Assembly: GCA_013214425.1 (NCBI GenBank)
Contig: JABSPN010000028.1
Coordinates: forward strand, 1-16,165
Direction: 5' to 3'
DNA: 16,165 nucleotides
From: Flavobacteriaceae bacterium
Lineage (GTDB): Bacteria > Bacteroidota > Bacteroidia > Flavobacteriales > Flavobacteriaceae
Position 1 is the stretch's first letter; every line of letters starts with the position of its first letter. This document shows positions 7,598 to 14,114 of the stretch, in pieces. A program made the position numbers and the translations under genes. The notes under the pieces are model-generated. The model searched no databases. It had not been told where the DNA came from and saw nothing but the letters and a program-made list of their open reading frames with translations.

Positions 7598-7623
7598 CTT
7601 GAATTATTTTTTTGTTAACTTTA
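7594..7623 (+). promoter_or_regulatory. Bacteroidota-type promoter for the E2-E1 unit
   Basis: TTG (7594-7596), a 19-base spacer and TAACTTTA (7616-7623) fit the Bacteroidota housekeeping sigma pattern TTG-N19-TAnnTTTG, apart from the last base. The -7 box ends 49 bases before the E2 start codon, leaving a leader that contains the perfect inverted repeat at 7633-7650. Confidence 0.55.
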
Positions 7624-7632
7624 CTCCTATCC

Positions 7633-7650
7633 AACTAACAAACGTTAGTT
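7633..7650. promoter_or_regulatory. Candidate repressor operator upstream of the E2 gene
   Basis: Perfect 7-bp arms AACTAAC (7633-7639) and GTTAGTT (7644-7650) surround AAAC. The site begins 9 bases after the -7 box, so it covers or abuts the likely transcription start, a classic blocking position. Size and symmetry suit a TetR-family dimer; this family often controls acyl-CoA and phenylacetate genes, but no regulator gene is in the window. The stem (TAAC/GTTA core) is too AT-rich, and lacks a T-tract, to be a terminator. Confidence 0.6.
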
Positions 7651-7672
7651 AATATATAAAGACCGAATAAAA

Positions 7673-8962
7673 ATGTCAACTGTAGTAGAATTGAGAATGC
7701 CCAAAATGGGAGAGAGTATTTCTGAGGCCACCATATTGAACTGGTTAAAGCAAGAAGGAGAAACTATTGAAGCAGATGAGACCATTTTAGAAGTTGCAAC
7801 AGATAAGGTAGATTCAGAAGTTCCTTCACCTTGTGACGGGATAATTAAAGAGATTAAGTTTCAGCCTAATGAAGTTGTTGCTGTAGGAGAGGTGATTGCC
7901 ATACTGGAAGCCAGTGGGGAAGTCGCTGTTAAAACTGAAGATGCTCCAGAAAAAACTTCGGCTAAAAAACCTGCAAAGCCTTTAGTAGTAACTAATAAAG
8001 TAAAACTTAAAAACAGCCCAGATTCAGATGCTTTTTTATCTCCTTTAGTGATTAGTATTGCTAAAGAAGAGGGATTGACTATTGAAGAAGTGCAAAGCAT
8101 TCAGGGTTCTGGAACCGATGGTAGGATTCGCAAAAGCGATGTGATGGCTTATGTTAAAAATAGAAAATATCCTTTACCGAGTAGACCACAATTTCCAGTA
8201 AGCCAACAATCTCAATTCGGATTTACACCACCTCCAATCAAATATGTTGAGGGGCACGATGTATTAGAAGAAATGGATCGTATGCGTCAAATGATTGCTG
8301 GGCATATGGTATATTCCAAACAGACATCTCCTCATGTTACGGCCTATGTTGAAGCAGATGTAACCAATTTAGTGGAGTGGAGAAATACCAATAAAGTACC
8401 TTTTCACAAGAAATACGGAGAAAAATTAACCTTTACGCCACTATTTGTAGAGGCAGTTACGAATGCGATTAAAGATTATCCAGGCATCAATGCTTCCGTA
8501 GATGGAACCAATGTAGTCATCAGGAAAGATATCAATATAGGAATGGCAACTGCCTTACCTTCAGGGAATTTAATTGTTCCTGTGGTGAAGAATTCAGAAG
8601 GAAAAGATTTAGTATCTTTAGCTAAAGACGTCAATCATCTGGCTACTGCAGCCCGTGAAAATAAATTAAAGCCTGAAGAAATTCAGGGAAGCACATTTAC
8701 AATCTCTAATGTTGGAACTTTTGGGAGTATTATGGGGACACCAATAATTAATCAGCCAGAAGTAGCCATTTTAGCCTTGGGGATTATCAAAAAAAGAGCT
8801 GAGGTAATTACTACAGACAAAGGCGATGAAATTGCAATTAGAAGCATGATGTATCTGTCACTTTCATTTGATCATAGAGTGGTTGATGGATTCTTGGGAG
8901 GATCTTTCCTACGAAGAGTAGCCGACAACTTAGAGCAGTTTGATGTAAATAGAAAAATTTAG
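7673..8962 (+). CDS. 2-oxoacid dehydrogenase complex E2, dihydrolipoyl acyltransferase
   Basis: The E2 core enzyme carries the acyl group on lipoyl-lysine and passes it to CoA. Its 429 residues show three parts. The N-terminal lipoyl domain (2-78) carries the lipoylation site Lys45 in VATDKVDSEVP. A Lys/Pro-rich linker leads to the E1/E3-binding domain (about 122-160, LSPLVISIAKEEGL to GRIRKSDV). The catalytic domain (about 195-429) ends with SFDHRVVDG, where His401 and Asp405 are the acyltransfer residues. There is a single lipoyl domain, as in branched-chain or generic bacterial E2s. It is followed after a 93-base repeat-filled gap by its E1 partner; the E3 must come from elsewhere. Substrate choice (branched-chain, phenylpyruvate or pyruvate) cannot be read from the sequence. 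Confidence 0.93.
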   Translation: MSTVVELRMPKMGESISEATILNWLKQEGETIEADETILEVATDKVDSEVPSPCDGIIKEIKFQPNEVVAVGEVIAILEASGEVAVKTEDAPEKTSAKKPAKPLVVTNKVKLKNSPDSDAFLSPLVISIAKEEGLTIEEVQSIQGSGTDGRIRKSDVMAYVKNRKYPLPSRPQFPVSQQSQFGFTPPPIKYVEGHDVLEEMDRMRQMIAGHMVYSKQTSPHVTAYVEADVTNLVEWRNTNKVPFHKKYGEKLTFTPLFVEAVTNAIKDYPGINASVDGTNVVIRKDINIGMATALPSGNLIVPVVKNSEGKDLVSLAKDVNHLATAARENKLKPEEIQGSTFTISNVGTFGSIMGTPIINQPEVAILALGIIKKRAEVITTDKGDEIAIRSMMYLSLSFDHRVVDGFLGGSFLRRVADNLEQFDVNRKI

Positions 8963-8964
8963 TT

Positions 8965-9034
8965 CCTTCTCCTTTGTGAGAAGGTTAGGAAGAGGGGATT
9001 TTCACCCCCACCTTAATCCTCTCGCTTGAGGGAT
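8965..9034. repeat. Interspersed double-hairpin repeat between E2 and E1
   Basis: The first hairpin has arms CCTTCTC (8965-8971) and GAGAAGG (8978-8984). The second has ATCCTC (9016-9021) and GAGGGAT (9028-9034). Between them lies GTTAGGAAGAGGGG and a run of C (9005-9009). This matches the widespread GAGAAGG-TTAGG-type intergenic repeats. It fills the gap inside an otherwise tight operon, so it may lower or stabilise distal transcript. There is no T-tract, so full termination is unlikely. Confidence 0.65.
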
Positions 9035-9055
9035 AGGGGCATATTCAAAGAATAT

Positions 9056-11158
9056 ATGGAAACACAAGAGATGAAACCACAAGCTAACGTATCAAAAATA
9101 ACATTAGAACAAGCTTTTGCGAATTTGTGTACAGCAAAAGCAATGGCAATCTTATATGAAGATAATTTTAAACTTGTTTCTAAATACGTGCACGCCACTT
9201 CTCGTGGACACGAAGCTATTCAAACCGCTTTAGGAATGCAGTTATTGCCTCAGGATTATGTGTTTCCCTACTATAGAGATGATGCCATGTTATTGGCAAT
9301 CAAAATGCAACCTTATGAGTTGATGTTGCAGTTATTAGCCAAGAAAAATGATCCTTTTTCAGGAGGAAGAACCTATTATTCTCATCCTAGTTTACGAGAT
9401 GAAGACAAGCCTAAAATTCCACATCAGTCTTCGGCTACAGGAATGCAAGCAATCCCGGCAACTGGAGTAGCACTAGGTTTTTGGTATAAGGAAAGTGTGG
9501 GTATTGAACATGATTACTCCGGAAGTAAAGGAACAGCGCATGAAGGGAAGGCACCCTTAGTAGTGTGTTCTTTAGGAGACGCATCGGTAACTGAAGGAGA
9601 AATAGCCGAAGCATTTCAAATGGCCGCATTAAAGCAATTGCCTATCTTATACTTGGTTCAGGATAATGGGTGGGATATTTCGGCTAATGAAGCTGAAACA
9701 AGAGCTCAAAATGCCTCAGAATATGCACAAGGTTTCTACGGATTAGAAGCCATGTCAATTGATGGAGCCAATTTTATAGAAAGTTACGAAGCTGTTCAAA
9801 AGGCAATCAAGATAATTAGAGAAGAACGTAGACCAGTGTTATTACATGCCAAAGTGCCTTTACTGAATCACCATACCTCTGGGGTTCGTATGGAGTGGTA
9901 TCGTGATGACCTAGAAGAAGCGCGTTCAAGAGACCCTTATCCAGTATTAAGACAACAATTACTGGATAACGGATTTACCTCAGAAGAAGTAGTCAAAATA
10001 GAAAATGAAGCGATTGAAAGAGTAAAAGCAGATTTTCAAAAAGCTTTGGATCAGGAAGATCCAACTCCAGAAGATTTGTTTACTCATGATTTTGCTCCAA
10101 CTCCAATCACTGAAGAACAAGGAGAAAGAGCTCCAAAAGACAAGGATGAAGTAGTCATGGTTGACTGTGCTTTGTTTGCTGTTGAGGAGTTGATGAGAGA
10201 AAACAAAGAATGTTTGTTGTACGGACAAGATGTTGGTGGAAGACTTGGAGGTGTGTTTAGAGAAGCAGCAACTTTGGCTCAGAAGTTTGGAGATGATCGT
10301 GTATTTAACACGCCAATTCAGGAAGCCTTTATAGTTGGATCTACTGTAGGAATGAGTGCCGTTGGCTTGAAGCCTATTGTTGAGGTTCAGTTTGCTGATT
10401 ATATCTGGCCAGGTTTAAATCAGTTATTTACCGAAGTAAGTAGGTCGTGTTATTTGTCAAATGGTAAATGGCCAGTATCGATGATCCTTCGTGTTCCGAT
10501 TGGAGCTTATGGTAGTGGAGGTCCGTATCACTCGTCTTCAGTAGAATCTGTTGTAACAAATATACGTGGGATAAAAATTGCCTACCCGAGTACAGGAGCC
10601 GATTTAAAAGGTTTGATGAAAGCTGCTTATCACGATCCGAATCCAGTAGTGATTTTAGAGCATAAAGGATTATACTGGTCTAAAGTAAAAGGAACAGATG
10701 CTGCCAGAACTATTGAGCCTTCTGAAGATTATATATTGCCATTTGGTAAAGTAAATATTGTTCAGGAAATATGGGAACAAGCTGAGCAAGAGACGATGAC
10801 TATTGTTACCTACGGAATGGGAGTACATTGGGCTTTAAATGCTTCAAAAGACTATAAAGATCAAGTTGAAATCATTGATTTAAGAACGTTATATCCGCTA
10901 GATGAAGAAGCTATTATCGCGTCGGTTAAAAAGACGAAAAAATGTTTAGTAGTTACAGAAGAGCCAGTGAACAATTCTTTTGCCAGAGCACTAAGCGGAA
11001 TGGTTCAGGAAACCTGCTTTAGGTATTTGGATGCTCCAGTCATGACTATTGGTAGTGAAAACATGCCTGCGATTCCTTTGAATTCAACATTAGAACAAAC
11101 CATGATTCCTTCTTCTGCTAAAGTGAAAGCGAAGTTGGAAGAATTACTGAATTATTAA
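9056..11158 (+). CDS. 2-oxoacid dehydrogenase E1, alpha and beta subunits fused
   Basis: E1 decarboxylates a 2-oxoacid on thiamine diphosphate and transfers the acyl group to the lipoyl arm of E2. The alpha half (residues about 20-340) contains the ThDP/Mg motif from Gly174-Asp175 (GDASVTEGEIAEAF) to Asn204 (VQDNGWDIS), and the phosphorylation-loop-like HHTSGVRMEWYR. The beta half (about 360-700) runs from DEVVMVDCALFAVEELM through YGQDVGGRLGGVFREA, PIQEAFIVG and VEVQFADYIWPG to the transketolase C-terminal region (DLRTLYPLDEEAI, VVTEEPVNNS). The chain is 700 residues from the ATG at 9056; another ATG at 9071 is equally possible. An upstream TTG at 9026 lies in a repeat hairpin and is rejected. 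Such fusions are common in Bacteroidota and often annotated as branched-chain dehydrogenases. Confidence 0.93.
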   Translation: METQEMKPQANVSKITLEQAFANLCTAKAMAILYEDNFKLVSKYVHATSRGHEAIQTALGMQLLPQDYVFPYYRDDAMLLAIKMQPYELMLQLLAKKNDPFSGGRTYYSHPSLRDEDKPKIPHQSSATGMQAIPATGVALGFWYKESVGIEHDYSGSKGTAHEGKAPLVVCSLGDASVTEGEIAEAFQMAALKQLPILYLVQDNGWDISANEAETRAQNASEYAQGFYGLEAMSIDGANFIESYEAVQKAIKIIREERRPVLLHAKVPLLNHHTSGVRMEWYRDDLEEARSRDPYPVLRQQLLDNGFTSEEVVKIENEAIERVKADFQKALDQEDPTPEDLFTHDFAPTPITEEQGERAPKDKDEVVMVDCALFAVEELMRENKECLLYGQDVGGRLGGVFREAATLAQKFGDDRVFNTPIQEAFIVGSTVGMSAVGLKPIVEVQFADYIWPGLNQLFTEVSRSCYLSNGKWPVSMILRVPIGAYGSGGPYHSSSVESVVTNIRGIKIAYPSTGADLKGLMKAAYHDPNPVVILEHKGLYWSKVKGTDAARTIEPSEDYILPFGKVNIVQEIWEQAEQETMTIVTYGMGVHWALNASKDYKDQVEIIDLRTLYPLDEEAIIASVKKTKKCLVVTEEPVNNSFARALSGMVQETCFRYLDAPVMTIGSENMPAIPLNSTLEQTMIPSSAKVKAKLEELLNY

Positions 11159-11196
11159 GATAAGTATCTCTATACAGTAAAAGCTCTCTGAAAAGA

Positions 11197-11291
11197 GTCA
11201 TTCTGAATAATCTGAGTAAAATGAAGAATCTCCATACTATCTAAATATCAATATGTAGGTAGTTGAGAGTTTCGACTTAGCTCAAAATGAC
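11197..11291. repeat. Long imperfect stem-loop repeat downstream of E1
   Basis: Outer arms GTCATTCTGA (11197-11206) and TCAAAATGAC (11282-11291) pair with one mismatch. GAATCTC (11226-11232) loosely opposes GAGAGTTTC (11265-11273), and ACTATCT (11236-11242) pairs with AGGTAGT (11257-11263) through one G-T pair. It looks like a copy of the GTCATTCTGA-class intergenic repeat. It lies between the convergent E1 and small heat-shock genes, where it could also act as a transcription end for E1. The rest of 11159-11438 holds this element, the hairpin at 11380-11407 and no convincing gene. Confidence 0.6.
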
Positions 11292-11379
11292 ATTGTAATT
11301 ACTTTCCAGAGAACCTAATATATCATGCGACAAGGTTTAATTCGCAGTAAGTAATATCCAGCAACACCAGTACCCCAAT

Positions 11380-11407
11380 AAAAAAGCGCAAACCTATCGG
11401 TTTACGC
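11380..11407 (-). terminator. Rho-independent terminator of the small heat-shock gene
   Basis: On the minus strand a stem GCG-T-AAACC / GGTTT-G-CGC (11405-11407, 11399-11403, 11390-11394, 11386-11388; one mismatched pair) with loop GATA is followed directly by six T residues (11385-11380). It lies 32 bases beyond the stop codon of the heat-shock gene. Confidence 0.75.
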
Positions 11408-11438
11408 CTTCCAAATGAAACTAAACTACGCACTCTAA

Positions 11439-11870
11439 TTATGCAACTTCAATAAGTTTTGGTGCCTTGGGTTTGGCTTCTTCTCTCTTCGGAATAAAGA
11501 CAGATAGAATTCCACTCTCATATTTAGCTTTTATATTTTCATCATCAGCAGTTTTGGGTAAGGTAAAGGTTCTACTGAATGAAGCGTAACTAAATTCACG
11601 TCTTGAATAAGTTGAATTATCTTCTTTAGTATTTTCTTTTTCAGAAGAAATAGTCAACTTGTTGTCTTTTAAATCAATTTTGAAATCGGCTTTATTAAAT
11701 CCAGGGGCTACCATTTCAACAGTAAAACCATCATCATCGGTTTTAATATTTACTGATGGAATACTAGTATTTGTTCTATCAAGATTTTTAAAGGCTACAT
11801 CTAAAACATCTGTATCAAATAAATGATTAAAAAATGTTGGGAATCTGTTTGTGTTTTTAACTATACTCAT
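11439..11870 (-). CDS. Small heat-shock protein, Hsp20/alpha-crystallin family
   Basis: This is an ATP-independent holdase of 143 residues, the usual bacterial size. The alpha-crystallin domain spans about 38-128: it begins IPSVNIKTDDDGFTVEM, contains VAPGFNKADFKI (54-65) and SRREFSYASFSRTFTLP, and ends with the signature AKYESGILSVFIPK (115-128; A-x3-x-G-I-L). The C-terminal tail carries I140-E-V142, an I-x-V variant of the oligomerisation motif. The N-terminus (FPTFFNHLFDTDVLD) is the aromatic arm seen in Bacteroidota members. It is monocistronic, with its own terminator downstream and a pair of direct repeats 75-122 bases upstream of the start that may place it under heat-shock control. 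Confidence 0.95.
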   Translation of the reverse strand: MSIVKNTNRFPTFFNHLFDTDVLDVAFKNLDRTNTSIPSVNIKTDDDGFTVEMVAPGFNKADFKIDLKDNKLTISSEKENTKEDNSTYSRREFSYASFSRTFTLPKTADDENIKAKYESGILSVFIPKREEAKPKAPKLIEVA

Positions 11871-11945
11871 AACGTTTTGTTTTTTAAAGTTTTAATTTTT
11901 TTGTTTGACTGGTGTAAGACAAAATATGTTCCAAGAGTTTTTTAC

Positions 11946-11992
11946 TGACGTTATGACAGTCTTTAACAATAGCATAACGACAAAATGACAGC
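11946..11992 (-). promoter_or_regulatory. Pair of 15-bp direct repeats upstream of the small heat-shock gene
   Basis: TGACGTTATGACAGT (11946-11960) and CGACAAAATGACAGC (11978-11992) share the form YGACnnnATGACAGY and are 32 bases apart start to start, close to three DNA turns. Read toward the gene they are CTGTCATnnnGTCR. The spacing and position ahead of a stress gene suggest two same-face binding sites for an activator or heat-shock regulator; no regulator is identified. Confidence 0.5.
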
Positions 11993-12017
11993 ATTTGTGA
12001 GTCTAGCAGGAAAAGGC

Positions 12018-12120
12018 GTCAGTTCGAGTGAAATCGAAATTTAATTAAGATATACTGTGTCGAGAAGTGAAAACTAATCAATATGCTTTGTCATATTGAG
12101 CATGTCGAAATATGATACAA
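12018..12120 (+). repeat. Composite interspersed palindrome, copy 2
   Basis: Module 1 is GTCAGTTCGAGT (12018-12029), 11 of 12 bases identical to 533-544, with a small TTCGA/TCGAA inverted repeat (12023-12038). Module 2 is a hairpin with arms TTGTCATATT (12088-12097) and AATATGATACAA (12109-12120) around loop GAGCATGTCGA, which differs from the loop of copy 1 by one base. Order and strand match copy 1, but the modules are 58 bases apart here against 3 there. Confidence 0.65.
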
Positions 12121-12378
12121 AAAACCCGAAGTGACGGTAAAGATGCTTTATTTGTTTAGAGATATAATCAATTTCCATTTTTGCTATACACTCGGTGACT
12201 TGCTTCAGGTAAGTAGGGTGCGTTGATTTAAGTTTTTTAGCTAATTCAAATCGGTCTTTATGGTTTACTATAGTTTCCTCCTCATAAAAATTAAGTTGCT
12301 TTTGCAAGTGCTACAATTAGTATAGCCAAAAAGTTTTTCTAATCTGCCAATAGCAATAGTTGATACATGTTTCCGCAT
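12074..12378 (-). pseudogene. Frameshifted small hypothetical gene
   Basis: On the minus strand an ATG at 12378 opens a frame reading MRKHVSTIAIGRLEKLFGY and then TNCSTCKSNLIF. It is broken where a five-base T run (plus-strand A5, 12286-12290) shifts it to a stop (TAG). Adding one T would let it continue in the second frame as YEEETIVNHKDRFELAKK, then LKSTHPTYLKQVTECIAKME and ISKQIKHLYRHF, to a stop at 12074, about 101 residues. The joined protein looks natural: helical, Lys/Glu-rich, with a C-S-T-C pair. I do not recognise the family. The last 15 or so residues are encoded by the palindrome at 12088-12120, so the native C-terminus has probably been replaced by repeat sequence. It lies 46 bases after the MFS gene on the same strand. 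Confidence 0.45.
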
Positions 12379-12424
12379 GAGGGTAAATTAGGAAATTATT
12401 AATAAAAACTTAGCGAACTTGGTT

Positions 12425-13687
12425 TTAATTAGAGCTGCTTAACTTACTAAATCTCCAAGAAGCGATTAAGCCGATAAGTGAAAAAATGGCTAACATAAAA
12501 AATACATGTTGATGTCCAATGATCCCCGGATTTTGATCTAATAAATAGCCTCTAATTGGACCGATAAAAATATCAGGAGTATACCCAACTAAAGAAATCA
12601 ACCCAACCGCTGTTCCAGTTACTGCTAAGGGGATTTTTCCTTCTTGTAAAACTGCAAAATATAGGGTGCGAATTGCGTAAGTTCCGACAGCTGTAATGAT
12701 TAAAGAAAAGAAGAATATGGTGTTCAGTTCTGATGTAACGATGCCACTTGAGAAAATGATGGAACCCATAAGCATGATAATAAAACCAAGTATCATCCAA
12801 AGTGACCCTTTGGTGCGATCTGCCAATAAACCAATAGCAATACAAACAATTGGGCGTAAGTACAGTTGAAAGGTTCCTATTTCAGCAGCTTCTACGTCAT
12901 TAAATAACATAACATCAGAGGCATATAGTGAGAAGATATCGGTAGTTTTATAGCCTACATAAGCACAAAGTACTATAACCATTAAAAGCCATACAGAAGG
13001 AATACCAGCAACTGATTTAATGTTTTTTAAAGGAGATGATTTGACGAATGTCTCATCTGTAGTGTTTTCTTCTTTTAAAAACAAATACACGGCAATACTG
13101 ATGAGAATGACCAGAAAAGAAGAGGTTAAAATTACATATCGAAAAGCTTCCTGACGTTGAATTAAACTAGCACTTTCTATATTCTCGGGTAGGAAAAGTG
13201 AAAAGATGAATACACCAATAGCTCCCATAGAAGCGGCTACGAACCCACGTCCACCTTCCAGAAAACCAAAGGCTTTTCCTTGATTTTTTAAACCACCCCA
13301 CGATCTGGTTGCTTTAATCATAGCTCCCCAGAAAAGGAATATGGTAGTAAAACCCCAATAGCCAAATAGCGCTATTAATGAAGTATAACTGGGGAAAGTC
13401 GACATAAAGAGTCCGCCAATAGCGGTTAGCAGCAATCCTCCCGAAATCAATTTTTTGGGCGGGAATTTATCAGCTATAGTGCCTCCATTCAAATAAGAAA
13501 ATAATGCTACAAGTCCATAAACCGAAAAACAATAACCTAAGTTTTCATTGGTGACATTAAAGACATCTAAAAAAGTAGGTAAAAAAATACGTGCTAAAAC
13601 AAATGGAAGAATAAAAATAGATTCACCAGCTAATATGACTAAGATAATTCTATAGAGTGGTGCGGTTTCTTTTTTTTGTAGATTCAA
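12425..13687 (-). CDS. Major facilitator superfamily transporter
   Basis: A 420-residue inner-membrane protein with about 12 hydrophobic segments in two sets of six, split by a charged central loop (about 205-225, LKEENTTDETFVKSS). The MFS loop 2-3 signature is seen as GGTIADKFPPKKL (68-80), and FWGAMIKATRSWGG followed by NQGKAFGFLEGGRG resembles the NarK/YihN-type branch of solute:H+ symporters. Substrate unknown. The only start that keeps the first membrane segment is a TTG at 13687; upstream in-frame codons run to a stop without an ATG. It ends 46 bases before the frameshifted gene at 12074-12378. No neighbour suggests a substrate. Confidence 0.88.
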   Translation of the reverse strand: MNLQKKETAPLYRIILVILAGESIFILPFVLARIFLPTFLDVFNVTNENLGYCFSVYGLVALFSYLNGGTIADKFPPKKLISGGLLLTAIGGLFMSTFPSYTSLIALFGYWGFTTIFLFWGAMIKATRSWGGLKNQGKAFGFLEGGRGFVAASMGAIGVFIFSLFLPENIESASLIQRQEAFRYVILTSSFLVILISIAVYLFLKEENTTDETFVKSSPLKNIKSVAGIPSVWLLMVIVLCAYVGYKTTDIFSLYASDVMLFNDVEAAEIGTFQLYLRPIVCIAIGLLADRTKGSLWMILGFIIMLMGSIIFSSGIVTSELNTIFFFSLIITAVGTYAIRTLYFAVLQEGKIPLAVTGTAVGLISLVGYTPDIFIGPIRGYLLDQNPGIIGHQHVFFMLAIFSLIGLIASWRFSKLSSSN

Positions 13688-13839
13688 ACTATTCTGATTA
13701 AAAACTTAAGTTATGGAAATGATTTCATTTTAAAAAATTTAAAATAAAAGGGTAATAAAACAAGATTAAGGATACTTAAAAGAGAATAGCGCTAAATGAT
13801 GTTTTCTCTAGTTTAGTAGCTGATTCATAATTTTTGGGG

Positions 13840-13890
13840 AGAACCATTTTTTGGTTCTTATTAAGCCTGTGTCTTTATCACGCAGGCTTA
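13840..13890 (-). terminator. Two tandem hairpins at the end of the DoxX unit
   Basis: TAAGCCTG (13862-13869) pairs with CAGGCTTA (13883-13890); this stem includes the stop codon of the 74-residue gene. AGAACCA (13840-13846) pairs with TGGTTCT (13852-13858) around a T5 loop. Neither is followed by a T-tract on the minus strand, so termination or 3'-end protection is inferred from position. The 200-base gap to the MFS start holds nothing else recognised. Confidence 0.45.
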
Positions 13891-14112
13891 TCTTCTTTTT
13901 TTCTTTTTGAATACGCCAAACACCCAGTCTAAATTAAAATAAACCAATACTAATATCACTAGAGATAAAATAGTAGTTTGCTTACTTGTCATAACTTTTT
14001 TAGAGTCTTCTTGAACTAGAAAGGAGATAAAAGTATAAATGATGAATAAGGTGATCAAAAAAGTAATGACTTTAGCAACTTTGATCACCTTATTGAAATT
14101 GGATTCTTTCAT
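13888..14112 (-). CDS. Small membrane protein, 74 residues
   Basis: Two hydrophobic segments are visible: about 13-33 (AKVITFLITLFIIYTFISFLV) and about 47-66 (ILSLVILVLVYFNLDWVFGVF). They are separated by a polar loop (QEDSKKVMTSKQ), and the C-terminus is strongly basic, FKKKKRR. The positive tail and short N-terminus suggest both ends face the cytosol. It starts 2 bases after the stop of the DoxX-type gene, so the two are almost certainly co-translated and may form a complex. Family not recognised. Confidence 0.7.
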   Translation of the reverse strand: MKESNFNKVIKVAKVITFLITLFIIYTFISFLVQEDSKKVMTSKQTTILSLVILVLVYFNLDWVFGVFKKKKRR

Positions 14113-14114
14113 GA

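Noticed and set aside
9026..9055. TTG start extending the E1 protein by ten residues
   Set aside because: The added codons come from the hairpin repeat; ATG at 9056 gives a normal N-terminus.
11315..11401. Minus-strand stretch reading FALFYWGTGVAGYYLL, suggestive of a protein fragment
   Set aside because: About 28 codons between stops, no start, and it overlaps the terminator of the heat-shock gene; at most a remnant that cannot be identified.
11910..11935. TTGGAAC-ATATTTTGT on the minus strand as a sigma-54 promoter for hsp20
   Set aside because: The invariant GG-N10-GC spacing is not met; it is also one base short of a TAnnTTTG -7 box.
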